Numbered from the stretch's first letter, positions 51,822-59,791 are shown. The stretch is DNA of 64,000 nt from JAJYKC01 sp035545735 (GCA_035545735.1 DASZXS010000061.1:60332-124331); one strand, 5' to 3'. The notes: generated from the letters alone by a model not told the origin. Program-made: numbers and translations.

Positions 51822-52743
51822 TACGGCTTTTTTAGCAGACGCGATCGCGCTCGAACACGACACCGGCGCCGAACACCCGGAGTGTCCGGCGCGATTCTAT
51901 GCCGCACTGGAGGGACTGTCCGGTTTTTCGCGGACGGAAACCATCCCGCGCGCGGCCACCGAGGACGAACTGGCCGCTTGCCACACACGCGATTATCTCC
52001 GAACGGTGAAACGGGAAATTCTGGGGGGCGCCAGCGAGTTGAGCACGGGCGACACCCAGGTAAGTCCGCGATCGCTCGATGCCGCGCTGCGGGCTTCCGG
52101 CCTCGTGTTGAACGCGGTGGATCTGGTGGCGCAATCGAAGGCCCGCAATGCATTTTGCGTAGTGCGTCCTCCCGGCCACCATGCGACCGCGGATCGCGGC
52201 ATGGGTTTCTGCATCTTTAATAACATCGCGGTTGCGGCGCGCTATGCCCAGCGCGAACACGGCGCCGCCCGCATTCTGGTTGCCGACTGGGATGTGCATC
52301 ACGGCAACGGCACGCAGGATATCTTTTACTCGGACGGCTCGGTCCTGTTTTTCAGCACGCATCAGCACCCGTGGTATCCGGGAACGGGAATGCCGGACGA
52401 GTGCGGCGACGGTCGCGGAGAAGGGCTAACCATCAACCGCCCGTTTCCGGCGGGCACTGCGGGGCGCGCCATTCTCGATGCGTTTCGCTCCACGCTCGAG
52501 CCGGCCGCCGCGAGCTTCCGCCCCGAGATGATCTTTATCTCCGCCGGATTCGATTCGCGGCGGGATGACCCGCTGGGACGCTTTCTATTGCGCGACGAAG
52601 ACTTCGCGGAATTGACTCGATTTCTGATGGAACTGGCGGATCGCTACTGCGGCGGACGCCTGGTTTCGGTGCTCGAAGGCGGATATAATCTCGCCGGGCT
52701 TACGGAGGCGGTACGCGCGCACGCCGGAGCGCTGGTGAGTTAG
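51808..52743 (+). CDS. Histone-deacetylase-family (AcuC/acetylpolyamine amidohydrolase-like) enzyme
   Basis: A 311-residue zinc amidohydrolase of the arginase/deacetylase fold. Diagnostic segments are HPECPARFYAAL, RPPGHHATADRGMGFCIFNNIAVAARYA with the charge-relay histidines, and the zinc site in WDVHHGNGTQDIFY (about 160-173). The third ligand is in SAGFDSRRDDPLG (near 248), with EGGYNL at the C-terminus. Likely deacetylates small acetylated amines or proteins such as acetyl-CoA synthetase; substrate unproven. Convergent with alkB, overlapping by 4 bp. Confidence 0.94.
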   Translation: MPVPDTAFLADAIALEHDTGAEHPECPARFYAALEGLSGFSRTETIPRAATEDELAACHTRDYLRTVKREILGGASELSTGDTQVSPRSLDAALRASGLVLNAVDLVAQSKARNAFCVVRPPGHHATADRGMGFCIFNNIAVAARYAQREHGAARILVADWDVHHGNGTQDIFYSDGSVLFFSTHQHPWYPGTGMPDECGDGRGEGLTINRPFPAGTAGRAILDAFRSTLEPAAASFRPEMIFISAGFDSRRDDPLGRFLLRDEDFAELTRFLMELADRYCGGRLVSVLEGGYNLAGLTEAVRAHAGALVS

Positions 52744-53387
52744 ACCGCCCTCCGGAACGTCAGATTGATACGGCGCTCTCCCAACAACGGATGGACGCCG
52801 GGTTTTAGCGGTAGCACGCCGTGATAGCGCAAACGCGCCGCGCCGCCCCACACCACGACATCTCCATGAGTCAGTTCCACGCGCGCCGTTGGGTCCGAGC
52901 GCCGGAGGCCTCCAAACAAAAAGACGGCGGGGATTCCGAGCGAGACCGAAACGATGGGCTGCGAGAAATCGCGCTCGTCTTTGTCCTGATGGAGGGATAG
53001 CTTTGTGCCAGGCTCGTAGCAGTTGATCAAACAGGCATCCGGAGCATAACCGTCGAATCCGCCGGCGGCAGCCGCGCTCGCGGCGAGTTTTTCGAAGACC
53101 GCGGGCATCGGCGGCCAGGGCAATCCACTTTCCGGATCTGCCGCAGCGTAGCGATAGCCCGACCGGTCCGACACCCAGCCGGCCGCGCCGCAGTTGCTCA
53201 TCGCAACAGACATTCGATACCCGCCGGGGGTGGTCATGTGGCGGAACGGGGCGCGAGAGGTAACATCACGCAATGCCGCGAGAAGCGCGGATTCATCGGA
53301 CAAGGCGAATTTACGAAGAACCACTGCGCCGGCCGCCAGCGGTTCCTCCCGCGGCGCGACGTCTTCCAGATTTTCGAAAAGATTCAT
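52740..53387 (-). CDS. alkB: AlkB-type alkylated-DNA repair dioxygenase
   Basis: A 215-residue 2-oxoglutarate/Fe(II) dioxygenase that oxidatively removes N1-methyladenine and N3-methylcytosine lesions. Iron ligands H133-x-D135 (LHQDKDERD) and H189 (RYHGV). The 2OG-binding arginines lie in R206-INLTF-R212. Residues 55-80 (GGYRMSVAMSNCGAAGW ... SGYRYA) match the substrate-side AlkB loop. The gene is 15 nt behind a second dioxygenase gene whose promoter carries an Ada-type box, so alkB is the second gene of an adaptive-response operon. Confidence 0.96.
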   Translation of the reverse strand: MNLFENLEDVAPREEPLAAGAVVLRKFALSDESALLAALRDVTSRAPFRHMTTPGGYRMSVAMSNCGAAGWVSDRSGYRYAAADPESGLPWPPMPAVFEKLAASAAAAGGFDGYAPDACLINCYEPGTKLSLHQDKDERDFSQPIVSVSLGIPAVFLFGGLRRSDPTARVELTHGDVVVWGGAARLRYHGVLPLKPGVHPLLGERRINLTFRRAV

Positions 53388-53402
53388 CCGAAGGGTCCTC
53401 TT

Positions 53403-54113
53403 TCATTCTGCATCGTGGAAAATAATCCCGGCGGTATGGCGCTGCCCGGAAAGGACTCGGCTTACGCCGTGGCGGAGATTCACGCGATACCATCCGCGTT
53501 CGCCCTGAACGGGGCGATGATGAACAGCAAAGACGACGCCGTCTCCCTGGCGCAGCGGAATCACCATAGGGCGCGATTGCATGCGGGGGCGCTGCTCCGT
53601 CATCACAAACTCACCACCAGTGAAATCGCGGCCGGGCTCGGCGAGGAGAATGGCCAACTGGAGCGGGAAGACGTACTCGCCGTAGAGGTCCTGATGGAGG
53701 CAGTTATAGTCGCCGGCCGCGTATTGAAGGAGAAGGGGCGTGGGTTTCGATTGCCCCGCCTCCCGGCAGCGCTCGATGAACTGGGCAAGGCTCGCGGGAT
53801 AGCGCACCTCGAGCCGCATCGCTTCATTCCAGCGATTGGCGACGGGCGCGAGATGCGGATAGACCGCCGTCCGGAGAGTGTCGATCAGCCCTGGAAGAGG
53901 ATAGCGGAAGTACTTGTATTCGCCCCGCCCGAAGCCATGGCGCGCCATGACGACACGGCTGCGAAAGAGATCGTCGTCGGGATACAGCGATGCGATTTCC
54001 AGGCATTCCTCCGGAGTGAGCAGGCCGGCGATTCTCGCGCTGCCCTGCCCGTCCAGATCCTTCGACACGGCGTCCCAAGAGACCCCTTCCACCCGCTCTT
54101 TCACGTTCGGCAT
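53403..54113 (-). CDS. 2OG-Fe(II) oxygenase paired with alkB
   Basis: A 236-residue prolyl-4-hydroxylase-type dioxygenase, not an AlkB homologue by sequence. Iron ligands H140-x-D142 (CLHQDLYGE) and H215 (NLRHG), with the 2OG arginine R219 (VSRV). ATG 54113 is chosen over 54221 because the Ada-type promoter for this strand (54124-54173) starts transcription about 4 nt before it. Homologues of this type occur beside alkB or ada in other soil bacteria as far as I recall. Substrate is unknown, a modified protein or nucleobase being possible. First gene of the operon with alkB. Confidence 0.88.
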   Translation of the reverse strand: MPNVKERVEGVSWDAVSKDLDGQGSARIAGLLTPEECLEIASLYPDDDLFRSRVVMARHGFGRGEYKYFRYPLPGLIDTLRTAVYPHLAPVANRWNEAMRLEVRYPASLAQFIERCREAGQSKPTPLLLQYAAGDYNCLHQDLYGEYVFPLQLAILLAEPGRDFTGGEFVMTEQRPRMQSRPMVIPLRQGDGVVFAVHHRPVQGERGWYRVNLRHGVSRVLSGQRHTAGIIFHDAE

Positions 54114-54123
54114 TCTATCCACT

Positions 54124-54173
54124 AACCTAGCAGCGGACCGGGCAAGATGAACTCCGTTTCCTGCTTTTGAATT
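54124..54173 (-). promoter_or_regulatory. Ada-type promoter of the dioxygenase-alkB operon
   Basis: Minus strand box at 54150-54173: AATT-CAA-AAGCAGGAA-A-CGGAGTT. The -10 TAGGTT (54124-54129) begins 44 nt after the box start. Predicted +1 is 54117, four bases before the ATG. Layout and sequence match the ada and DinB-like promoters. Confidence 0.75.
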
Positions 54174-54178
54174 TTGCA

Positions 54179-54228
54179 AATTGCAAAGCAAGAACCGGAG
54201 TGCGCGGAAAGGTACTTGCAATTAAGTT
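54179..54228 (+). promoter_or_regulatory. Ada-type promoter of the DinB-like gene
   Basis: Plus strand box at 54179-54202: AATT-GCA-AAGCAAGAA-C-CGGAGTG, containing AAT-N6-GCAA as in the enteric Ada operator. The -10 TAAGTT (54223-54228) begins 44 nt after the box start and ends 6 nt before ATG 54235, predicting a leaderless mRNA. Only 5 bp separate this box from the one on the other strand. Confidence 0.78.
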
Positions 54229-54234
54229 TGACTT

Positions 54235-54702
54235 ATGACGACGCGGGAAACGCTGATGAGGCGGCTCGAAAGGGAATGGCGCAGTTTCGAGGAAGCGTAT
54301 GAAGGCCTGGCAGAACCGGCGCTGCACCAGCCTGGCGTCGTGGGCGAGTGGTCCGTGAAGGACATCATTGCTCACGTCACGGTGTGGGAAGAAGAAGCTC
54401 TGAAACACTTACCCGCAATCCTCCAGGGACGAACACCTCCCCGCTACTCAGCGGCCTACGGCGGCATTGACGCCTTCAATGCGCTGACCATGGGAGCAAA
54501 GAAGAAACTCTCGCTCGCCGAGGTATTGCGCGAGCGGGCCAGTGTCCATCGCCGCCTGCTGGAGTTAATTGAAAGGACGCCGGACGAGCATCTCGATCCG
54601 AAGGCTCGATTCCGCCGGCGGCTGCGTCTCGATACTTACGGCCATTACCGGAGGCACACACGCGCCATTCAGGCGTGGCGGGCGCGGCAACCGGAAAAGT
54701 AA
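54235..54702 (+). CDS. DinB/ClbS-like four-helix-bundle protein
   Basis: A 155-residue protein of the DinB/DfsB (ClbS-like) fold. Metal-binding histidines H47 (IIAHVTVWEEEA), H137 and H141 (DTYGHYRRHTRAI), with the EWSVKDIIAH segment typical of the group. Members include thiol S-transferases and ClbS, which disarms a DNA-alkylating toxin. The Ada-type promoter here makes a protective role against alkylating agents plausible, but it is inference. ATG 54235 coincides with the predicted transcription start. Ends 7 bp from the convergent ada gene. Confidence 0.85.
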   Translation: MTTRETLMRRLEREWRSFEEAYEGLAEPALHQPGVVGEWSVKDIIAHVTVWEEEALKHLPAILQGRTPPRYSAAYGGIDAFNALTMGAKKKLSLAEVLRERASVHRRLLELIERTPDEHLDPKARFRRRLRLDTYGHYRRHTRAIQAWRARQPEK

Positions 54703-54709
54703 CGCCGCG

Positions 54710-55786
54710 TTATGCGCGCGCTTCCCGTTCGAGCAGCACCCTTTTGCGCTCCACGCCCCAGCGGTAGCCCGACAGCGAGCCATTCGAGCGGACCACGCGA
54801 TGACAGGGAATCGCCACGGCGAGAGAATTCGCGCCGCACGCCTGCGCCACGGCGCGCATCGATTTCGGCGCGCCGATACGAGCGGCGATTTCCGCGTAGC
54901 TCGCAACCGAGCCGGAAGGAATGTCGCGCAATGCCCGCCACACCCGCTGTTGAAATGCGGTGCCGCGGATATCGAGCGGCAGATCCAGGCCTACCGAAGG
55001 CGCCTCGATGAATCCCACGACCTTGGAAACAAGCTCCTCGAAACCGGGATCACCGCCGATCAAATTCGCTCGCGGGAAGCGGTCCTGAAAATCGCGCACA
55101 AGGGCCGACGGGTCGTCGCCCAGCAGGATGGCACAAATGCCGCGATTGCTTCTCGCGACCAGGATGGAGCCGAGTGAGCATTCACCGACGGCGAAATGAA
55201 TGGCTGTTTCCGCGCCGCCGGAGCGAAAACGCGACGGCGTCATGCCAAGCAAACCATTCGATTCGCCATAGAACCGCCCATTGGAGTTATACCCGGAGTC
55301 ATAAATGGCGTCCGTCACCGTCGCACCGCCGGCAAGTTCGCGGCGGACACGTTCGGCGCGATGAGCGGCCGCGTATTGCTTCGGCGTAAGTCCCGTACCC
55401 GCTCGAAAGACGCGGTGAAAATGGAACAGACTCATCCCGGCGCGTCTGGCCAACTGCTCCAGAGCGGGAGTTTCTTCGCATGTTTCAAGGAAGCGGCAGA
55501 TTTGCGTAATCGTCGCGGCGTTGCGTTCCGAGAGCGGAGGTTCATCCGGCCTACAGCGTTTGCAGGGCCGGAAGCCGAAGCTCTCGGCGTGTTCGCGCGT
55601 TGGATGAAAACGAACATTCTCGGGACGAGGCCGGCGGGCGGCGCAAGACGGGCGGCAATAGACGCCGGTTGTCGCCACCGAGTAAAAGAAAGCTCCATCA
55701 GCCGAGGCATCACGGGAAATGATCGAGGCCCAGCGGGGATCGTTTTGCGTGTGCTCCGCCGGAAAGCTTTCGAGGTTCCGGGTCAT
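54710..55786 (-). CDS. ada: Ada: methylation sensor-activator and O6-methylguanine-DNA methyltransferase
   Basis: A 358-residue full-length Ada from ATG 55786, which has AGGAG 8 nt upstream (a start at 55819 lacks one). The N-terminal zinc domain has C44, C48, C75, C78, where the first cysteine takes methyl from phosphotriesters and turns the protein into an activator. The AraC-type helix-turn-helix (about 90-180, LARRAGMSLFHFHRVFRAGTGLTPKQY) is next. The C-terminal methyltransferase has C328 in IPCHRV. Its promoter carries the same box found at two other operons here, so it should be autoregulated and drive the alkylation regulon. Confidence 0.97.
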   Translation of the reverse strand: MTRNLESFPAEHTQNDPRWASIISRDASADGAFFYSVATTGVYCRPSCAARRPRPENVRFHPTREHAESFGFRPCKRCRPDEPPLSERNAATITQICRFLETCEETPALEQLARRAGMSLFHFHRVFRAGTGLTPKQYAAAHRAERVRRELAGGATVTDAIYDSGYNSNGRFYGESNGLLGMTPSRFRSGGAETAIHFAVGECSLGSILVARSNRGICAILLGDDPSALVRDFQDRFPRANLIGGDPGFEELVSKVVGFIEAPSVGLDLPLDIRGTAFQQRVWRALRDIPSGSVASYAEIAARIGAPKSMRAVAQACGANSLAVAIPCHRVVRSNGSLSGYRWGVERKRVLLEREARA

Positions 55787-55847
55787 ATGGGGTTCTCCTT
55801 CGATGGTCTGCTTGGACAATCTGCCTGCACCGTCTGCTTACACTACA

Positions 55848-55898
55848 AAGTTAGCAACGATCGGCAGAGGAAGACACTCCGATTCTTGCTTCCGAATT
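55848..55898 (-). promoter_or_regulatory. Ada-type promoter of ada
   Basis: Minus strand box at 55875-55898: AATT-CGG-AAGCAAGAA-T-CGGAGTG. It contains AAT-N6-GCAAGA, the arrangement of the Escherichia coli ada operator as I recall it. The -10 TAACTT (55848-55853) begins 45 nt after the box start. Predicted +1 is 55841, leaving a 55-nt leader with AGGAG. Confidence 0.8.
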
Positions 55899-55899
55899 C

Positions 55900-55920
55900 A
55901 ATTCAAGAGCGAGAATCCGG
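55900..55920 (+). promoter_or_regulatory. Degenerate Ada-type box before the VOC gene
   Basis: Plus strand AATTC-AAG-AGCGAGAAT-CCGG, a poorer match (GCGA for GCAA, CCGG for CGGAG), back to back with the ada box one base away. The -10 is unclear: TACTTT (55937-55942) or TGACTT (55943-55948). It may be a weak or decayed member of the set. Confidence 0.4.
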
Positions 55921-55975
55921 CCGCCTCGCGATATGCTACTTTTGACTTGGATCTGGGATGTAGGAGGATCTTCCA

Positions 55976-56383
55976 ATGAATTCAGGACCGGCTGGCTCCG
56001 CCTCGTGCTCCCTCGCGCCTTGGCTGGCGGTGCGAGACGGAGAACGTGCCATCGAATTCTATAAAGCCGCGTTCGGCGCGGTTGAGGTCTACCGGATGGA
56101 CCCTCCGGAAGAGGGGGTTGTGGTGAGACTGTCGGTCCGCGGCGCGGAGTTTTGGGTGAGCGGCGGAACGGAATCCGGCGGCGGAACGGAAAATGTCGGC
56201 GGCGGCTCCGTTCGGATGATTCTGACCGTCCCGAATCCCGATGAGCTGTTCGCCCAGGCGCTCTCTGCGGGCGCTGTCGAAATATATCCCGTCGGCGAGG
56301 AGTACGGCTGGCGATTGGGTCGGCTGGTAGATCCCTTCGGGTTGCACTGGGATGTGGGACATCCGCTTTCCGAGGCCGGGTAG
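55976..56383 (+). CDS. VOC-superfamily (glyoxalase/PhnB-like) protein
   Basis: A 135-residue vicinal-oxygen-chelate protein. LAPWLAVRDGERAIEFYKAAFGAVEVYRM opens the first beta-alpha-beta module; VDPFGLHWDVGHP closes the second. Glycine-rich loop GGTESGGGTENVGGG lies in between. Such proteins bind metals or drugs, and activity is unknown. AGGAGG lies 8 nt before the ATG. It diverges from ada, with a degenerate Ada-type box in the shared region, so membership of the regulon is possible but weak. Confidence 0.88.
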   Translation: MNSGPAGSASCSLAPWLAVRDGERAIEFYKAAFGAVEVYRMDPPEEGVVVRLSVRGAEFWVSGGTESGGGTENVGGGSVRMILTVPNPDELFAQALSAGAVEIYPVGEEYGWRLGRLVDPFGLHWDVGHPLSEAG

Positions 56384-56391
56384 ACCAAACA

Positions 56392-56766
56392 GTGAGAGGG
56401 AAAAAATCTCCCAAGACACCGGACGAATACCTTGCAGGTGTTCCGGAACCCGCGCGGAGCCTTCTCGATAAGCTGCGTGCGACGATCCGATCTGCCGTAC
56501 CGCCCGAGGCGACTGAAACGATCAGCTATGGGATGCCCGCGTTCCGGTACAAGGGCGCGCTCATTGGATTTGCGGCATTCTCCAAACACTGCAGCCTGTT
56601 CCCGATGGGCTCGTCGGCCATCGAGCAGTTTCGGGATGAGCTCAAGGGCTTTCAGACCTCCAAAGGGACCATCCAATTTACGGTGGAAAAGCCTCTGCCC
56701 GCGGCGCTCGTGAAAAAAATCGTGAAAGCGCGCGTAGCTGAGAACGAGCGGAGGAGGACCGCCTAA
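56392..56766 (+). CDS. DUF1801 (YdhG/YjbR-like) protein
   Basis: A 124-residue protein with the DUF1801 signature: TPDEYLAGVPEPARSLLDKLRATIRSAVPP, ETISYGMPAFRYKGALIGFAAFSKHCSLFPMG, then GTIQFTVEKPLP. CyaY-like fold; function unknown. GTG start 56392 lies 8 nt after the VOC stop, so it is co-transcribed. The 3' end overlaps the convergent permease 3 gene by 4 bp. Confidence 0.92.
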   Translation: MRGKKSPKTPDEYLAGVPEPARSLLDKLRATIRSAVPPEATETISYGMPAFRYKGALIGFAAFSKHCSLFPMGSSAIEQFRDELKGFQTSKGTIQFTVEKPLPAALVKKIVKARVAENERRRTA

Positions 56767-59432
56767 TCGTCCGCGATGGCCTCCATCGGAGAAGTCCGCG
56801 CGGCACGGTGAGCCGGGAGCAAGCAGGCCGCGAGCGACACCGCGGATACCACCACCGTGACGGCAGCGACAGCGGCCAAACTGAAGGCGGGCACCTGAAA
56901 GAGAAATGCTCGCATGGCGCGGCCCGCAAACCATGCGCCAAGCACTCCGAGAACCGCGCCTCCGGCAAGCAGGCGCAGAGCCAGGGTCAGAAAATGCCGC
57001 CGGATCTGCTCCGGGCGCGCCCCGAGCGCCATGCGCACGCCGATTTCGCGCCTTCGCTGCGCGATCGCATAACTTAGCACTCCGTAAGTGCCGATGGCGG
57101 TAAGCAACAACGCGATGACCGAGAAAAAGCCGGCAAGGAGCGCCGGTGAACGGCGCACCAGCAAGCTGTCCGAGATGCGCGCATCCATGGAACGAACGTC
57201 ATTCACGGGCAATTCGGCATCAATTTGGCGCACGGCGCTCCGCAAGGTTCGCCCGAGATTCTCCGGTGCGGCGGCGGAGCGTAGCACGACGAACATGTCA
57301 GTCGCGGGCTGGAACGAATATGGATAGTAAACAGCACCCTGCGCGGCGGCATCCGTAAGACCGGCCTGTTTGACGCTGCCAACAACTCCGACTACGCGAA
57401 ACGCCTCCGCGCCCGGGCCCATTTGAGACCCCTGAAACAACTGCTGCCCGATGACGCCGCCCTTGGGCCAGTAGTAGCGGGCGAAATCCTGGTCTACCAC
57501 GCAGACGCGCGGGCTGCGCCGGGAGTCTTCCTCGCCGAGAAAACGGCCCGCAATGAGAGAAAAGCCCATGGCGCGAAAATAATCGCCGCCCACGCTGTAG
57601 GAATAGTGCCCGCGTGGAGATTCGCCGGGAGGGCGCGTATATCCTTTCACCGTGGCGGCACTCTTGCCGTTGTGGCCGCTAAAAGGGAGGTTGCTGACAA
57701 CTCCGGCTGACACAATACCGGGCCGGCCTCCGAACGCGCTCATCAGCTTTTCGACGAACGCCAGACGGGTCCGGGTGTCCGGATAGCTTCTCCCCGGAAG
57801 CGTGATCTGGCTTGTCAGAACGTGATTTGGTTCAAAGCCGGGGGACACCGACATGGCCCGCTGGAGGCTCAGGCCGAGCAGTGCGGAGCCTGACAGGAGA
57901 ACAAACGCCAGCGCGATCTGAGCGACGATGAATCCGTGGCGCAAAGCTTGCGCGGCGCGGCCGGCGGTTCCGGTGCGAGACTCCGACTGCAGAGCATTCC
58001 CCAGGCCAGGACGCAGGTGGAACCAGGCAAGGGGCGCCGCCAGCAATACTCCCAACATGAGCGACGCGGCGAGCGCGGCGGCGAACAGGCGGGCATCCGG
58101 CGCGATGTAATTTCCCAGCGGCAAACGGTCTCCGCCGAGCAGGGCAAGCAGACGGATGCCGCCCGCGCCGGCGGCGAGTCCAAGCAATCCCCCTCCGAGC
58201 GTGAGCAGCACGGTTTCAACCAGCGCTTCGCAAACCACGTGCCGCCGGCTTGCGCCGAGCGCCTGGCGAACCGCAAGTTCCTTCGCGCGGCCCGCCGCGC
58301 GAATCAGGAGTAGATTCACCAGGTTTACCGCGCCAATCAGCAGCAGCGCGAGCACACCTGCCTGCAGCAGGAGCAACGTAGGGCGAATGGAGGCGACGTG
58401 ATCGGCATGAAGAGGCGTGACGATAGAACGAAAGCCCGCATCGGCCATCATTTTCGCCTGGGGGTCTTGAAGTTCCAACGCCGAGTTCTGGGCGTCGATT
58501 TGCGACTGTGCCTGGGCGAGAGCGACCCCCGGCCTGAGGCGCGCGATGATTTGGGTCACATTCCCGCCGGAGTGACGCTGAAGAGAGGAGCGGTCCTCCA
58601 GGCGGGACGGATAAGGAAAATAGAGACGCGCTTCCGACGACAGGAATCGAAAGCCCGGCGGCAGTACGCCGACGACGGTGAAAGGGCTGCCGCTCACGCG
58701 GATCCGCCGGCCGATAACCTGCGGGTCGGCATGGAAATTCTGTCTCCAGAAACCGTCGGAGAGGATCACCACCGAATCCGTATCGAAAGCGGTTTCCGAT
58801 TCGGCGAACACGCGCCCCATGGCCGGGTCCCGGCCGAGCGTCGTAAAGAACTCCGGAGACACCAGAACAACGGGTTCACGAATCATGGAGCCCTGTTCCC
58901 CGACGATCGCCGTTTCAAAGCGGTACATGGAGAGCGAACTGAATGCCGGTATGCGTCCCCGGCGTTCGTAATAGTTAGCGATGGACGAGCCGTCGCGATC
59001 GACACCGGCTTTCGGATAGGTATTGAAGATGGTGACCAGGCGGCCGGCATCCGGGAACGGCAATGGGCGCAGCAGGATGGAATCGATAACGGCGAAGATC
59101 GTGAGATTCGCGCCGAGGCAGAGGCCGAGCGTGAGGAGAGCGGCGGCGGTGAAGCCGGGCGATTTCCGGAGCATGCGAACCGCGTGGCGGAGGTCCCGGC
59201 CCAGATCGTCCAGGAGAGTTAAGCCGCGCGCTTTCCGGCACTCGTCCTTGAGGCTGTTGAGCCCGCCAAGTTCCATTCGGGCGCGGCGGCGCGCCTCGAC
59301 CGGAGATACTCCGGAGCGGACGAGGTCGGCGGCGTATTGCTCGATGTGAAACTTCAGTTCGGCGCTCATCCCCGCTTCAAAATCGCGGCGGGAGGTGAGC
59401 ACGCCGAGCAGGGAGCGCAGGCGGTTCAGCAC
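56763..59432 (-). CDS. Acidobacterial duplicated orphan permease (FtsX/MacB-type) 3
   Basis: An 889-residue permease with the cytosolic helical prefix (RRDFEAGMSAELKFHIEQYAADLVRSGVSPVEARRRARMELG) and two MacB-core/FtsX halves. TM1 segment is HAVRMLRKSPGFTAAALLTLGLCLGANLTIFAVIDSILL and the C-terminus is AHRAARTSPMEAIADD. Same architecture as permease 2, and also without an ATPase gene. It starts one base after the PadR 2 stop, so the pair is one transcription unit. Confidence 0.94.
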   Translation of the reverse strand: MLNRLRSLLGVLTSRRDFEAGMSAELKFHIEQYAADLVRSGVSPVEARRRARMELGGLNSLKDECRKARGLTLLDDLGRDLRHAVRMLRKSPGFTAAALLTLGLCLGANLTIFAVIDSILLRPLPFPDAGRLVTIFNTYPKAGVDRDGSSIANYYERRGRIPAFSSLSMYRFETAIVGEQGSMIREPVVLVSPEFFTTLGRDPAMGRVFAESETAFDTDSVVILSDGFWRQNFHADPQVIGRRIRVSGSPFTVVGVLPPGFRFLSSEARLYFPYPSRLEDRSSLQRHSGGNVTQIIARLRPGVALAQAQSQIDAQNSALELQDPQAKMMADAGFRSIVTPLHADHVASIRPTLLLLQAGVLALLLIGAVNLVNLLLIRAAGRAKELAVRQALGASRRHVVCEALVETVLLTLGGGLLGLAAGAGGIRLLALLGGDRLPLGNYIAPDARLFAAALAASLMLGVLLAAPLAWFHLRPGLGNALQSESRTGTAGRAAQALRHGFIVAQIALAFVLLSGSALLGLSLQRAMSVSPGFEPNHVLTSQITLPGRSYPDTRTRLAFVEKLMSAFGGRPGIVSAGVVSNLPFSGHNGKSAATVKGYTRPPGESPRGHYSYSVGGDYFRAMGFSLIAGRFLGEEDSRRSPRVCVVDQDFARYYWPKGGVIGQQLFQGSQMGPGAEAFRVVGVVGSVKQAGLTDAAAQGAVYYPYSFQPATDMFVVLRSAAAPENLGRTLRSAVRQIDAELPVNDVRSMDARISDSLLVRRSPALLAGFFSVIALLLTAIGTYGVLSYAIAQRRREIGVRMALGARPEQIRRHFLTLALRLLAGGAVLGVLGAWFAGRAMRAFLFQVPAFSLAAVAAVTVVVSAVSLAACLLPAHRAARTSPMEAIADD

Positions 59433-59433
59433 G

Positions 59434-59775
59434 TCACGCCTCTCCGGGCGTGCTGTTCAACGCCGCGGACATGGCGGACGCCAGGCGGTTCCAGCCTTCC
59501 GTCTCCTCGCGCAGGCGGCGGCGACCGGCGGCAGTGAGCGTGTAATATTTGGCGCGGCGATTGTTATCGCTCTGCCCCCATTCCGCGGCGATGAGACGCT
59601 GGTGCTCCAGGCGGTAAAGCGCGGGATAGAGCGACCCTTGGGGAATCTCCAGGGCGTCGCCGGAAATTTGCCGGATGCGAAGCAGGATGCCGTATCCATG
59701 GTGCGCCTGCTGCGAGACGGCTTTCAGGATCAGCATGTCGAGCGTGCCGGGAAGCAGTTCGGCGGTCTTACCCAT
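59434..59775 (-). CDS. PadR-family transcriptional regulator 2
   Basis: A 113-residue paralogue of PadR 1 (PGTLDMLILKAVSQQAHHGYGILLRIRQISGDALEIPQGSLYPALYRLEHQRLIAAEW, wing NNRRAKYYTLTAAGRRRL). Its promoter carries a different perfect inverted repeat, CTCCTAG-N5-CTAGGAG, overlapping the -10, consistent with autorepression and a distinct DNA specificity. The AGGAGG in that repeat is ~15 nt from the ATG and is probably not the ribosome site. Confidence 0.95.
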   Translation of the reverse strand: MGKTAELLPGTLDMLILKAVSQQAHHGYGILLRIRQISGDALEIPQGSLYPALYRLEHQRLIAAEWGQSDNNRRAKYYTLTAAGRRRLREETEGWNRLASAMSAALNSTPGEA

Positions 59776-59791
59776 GACTTGCGTTTCTTCC

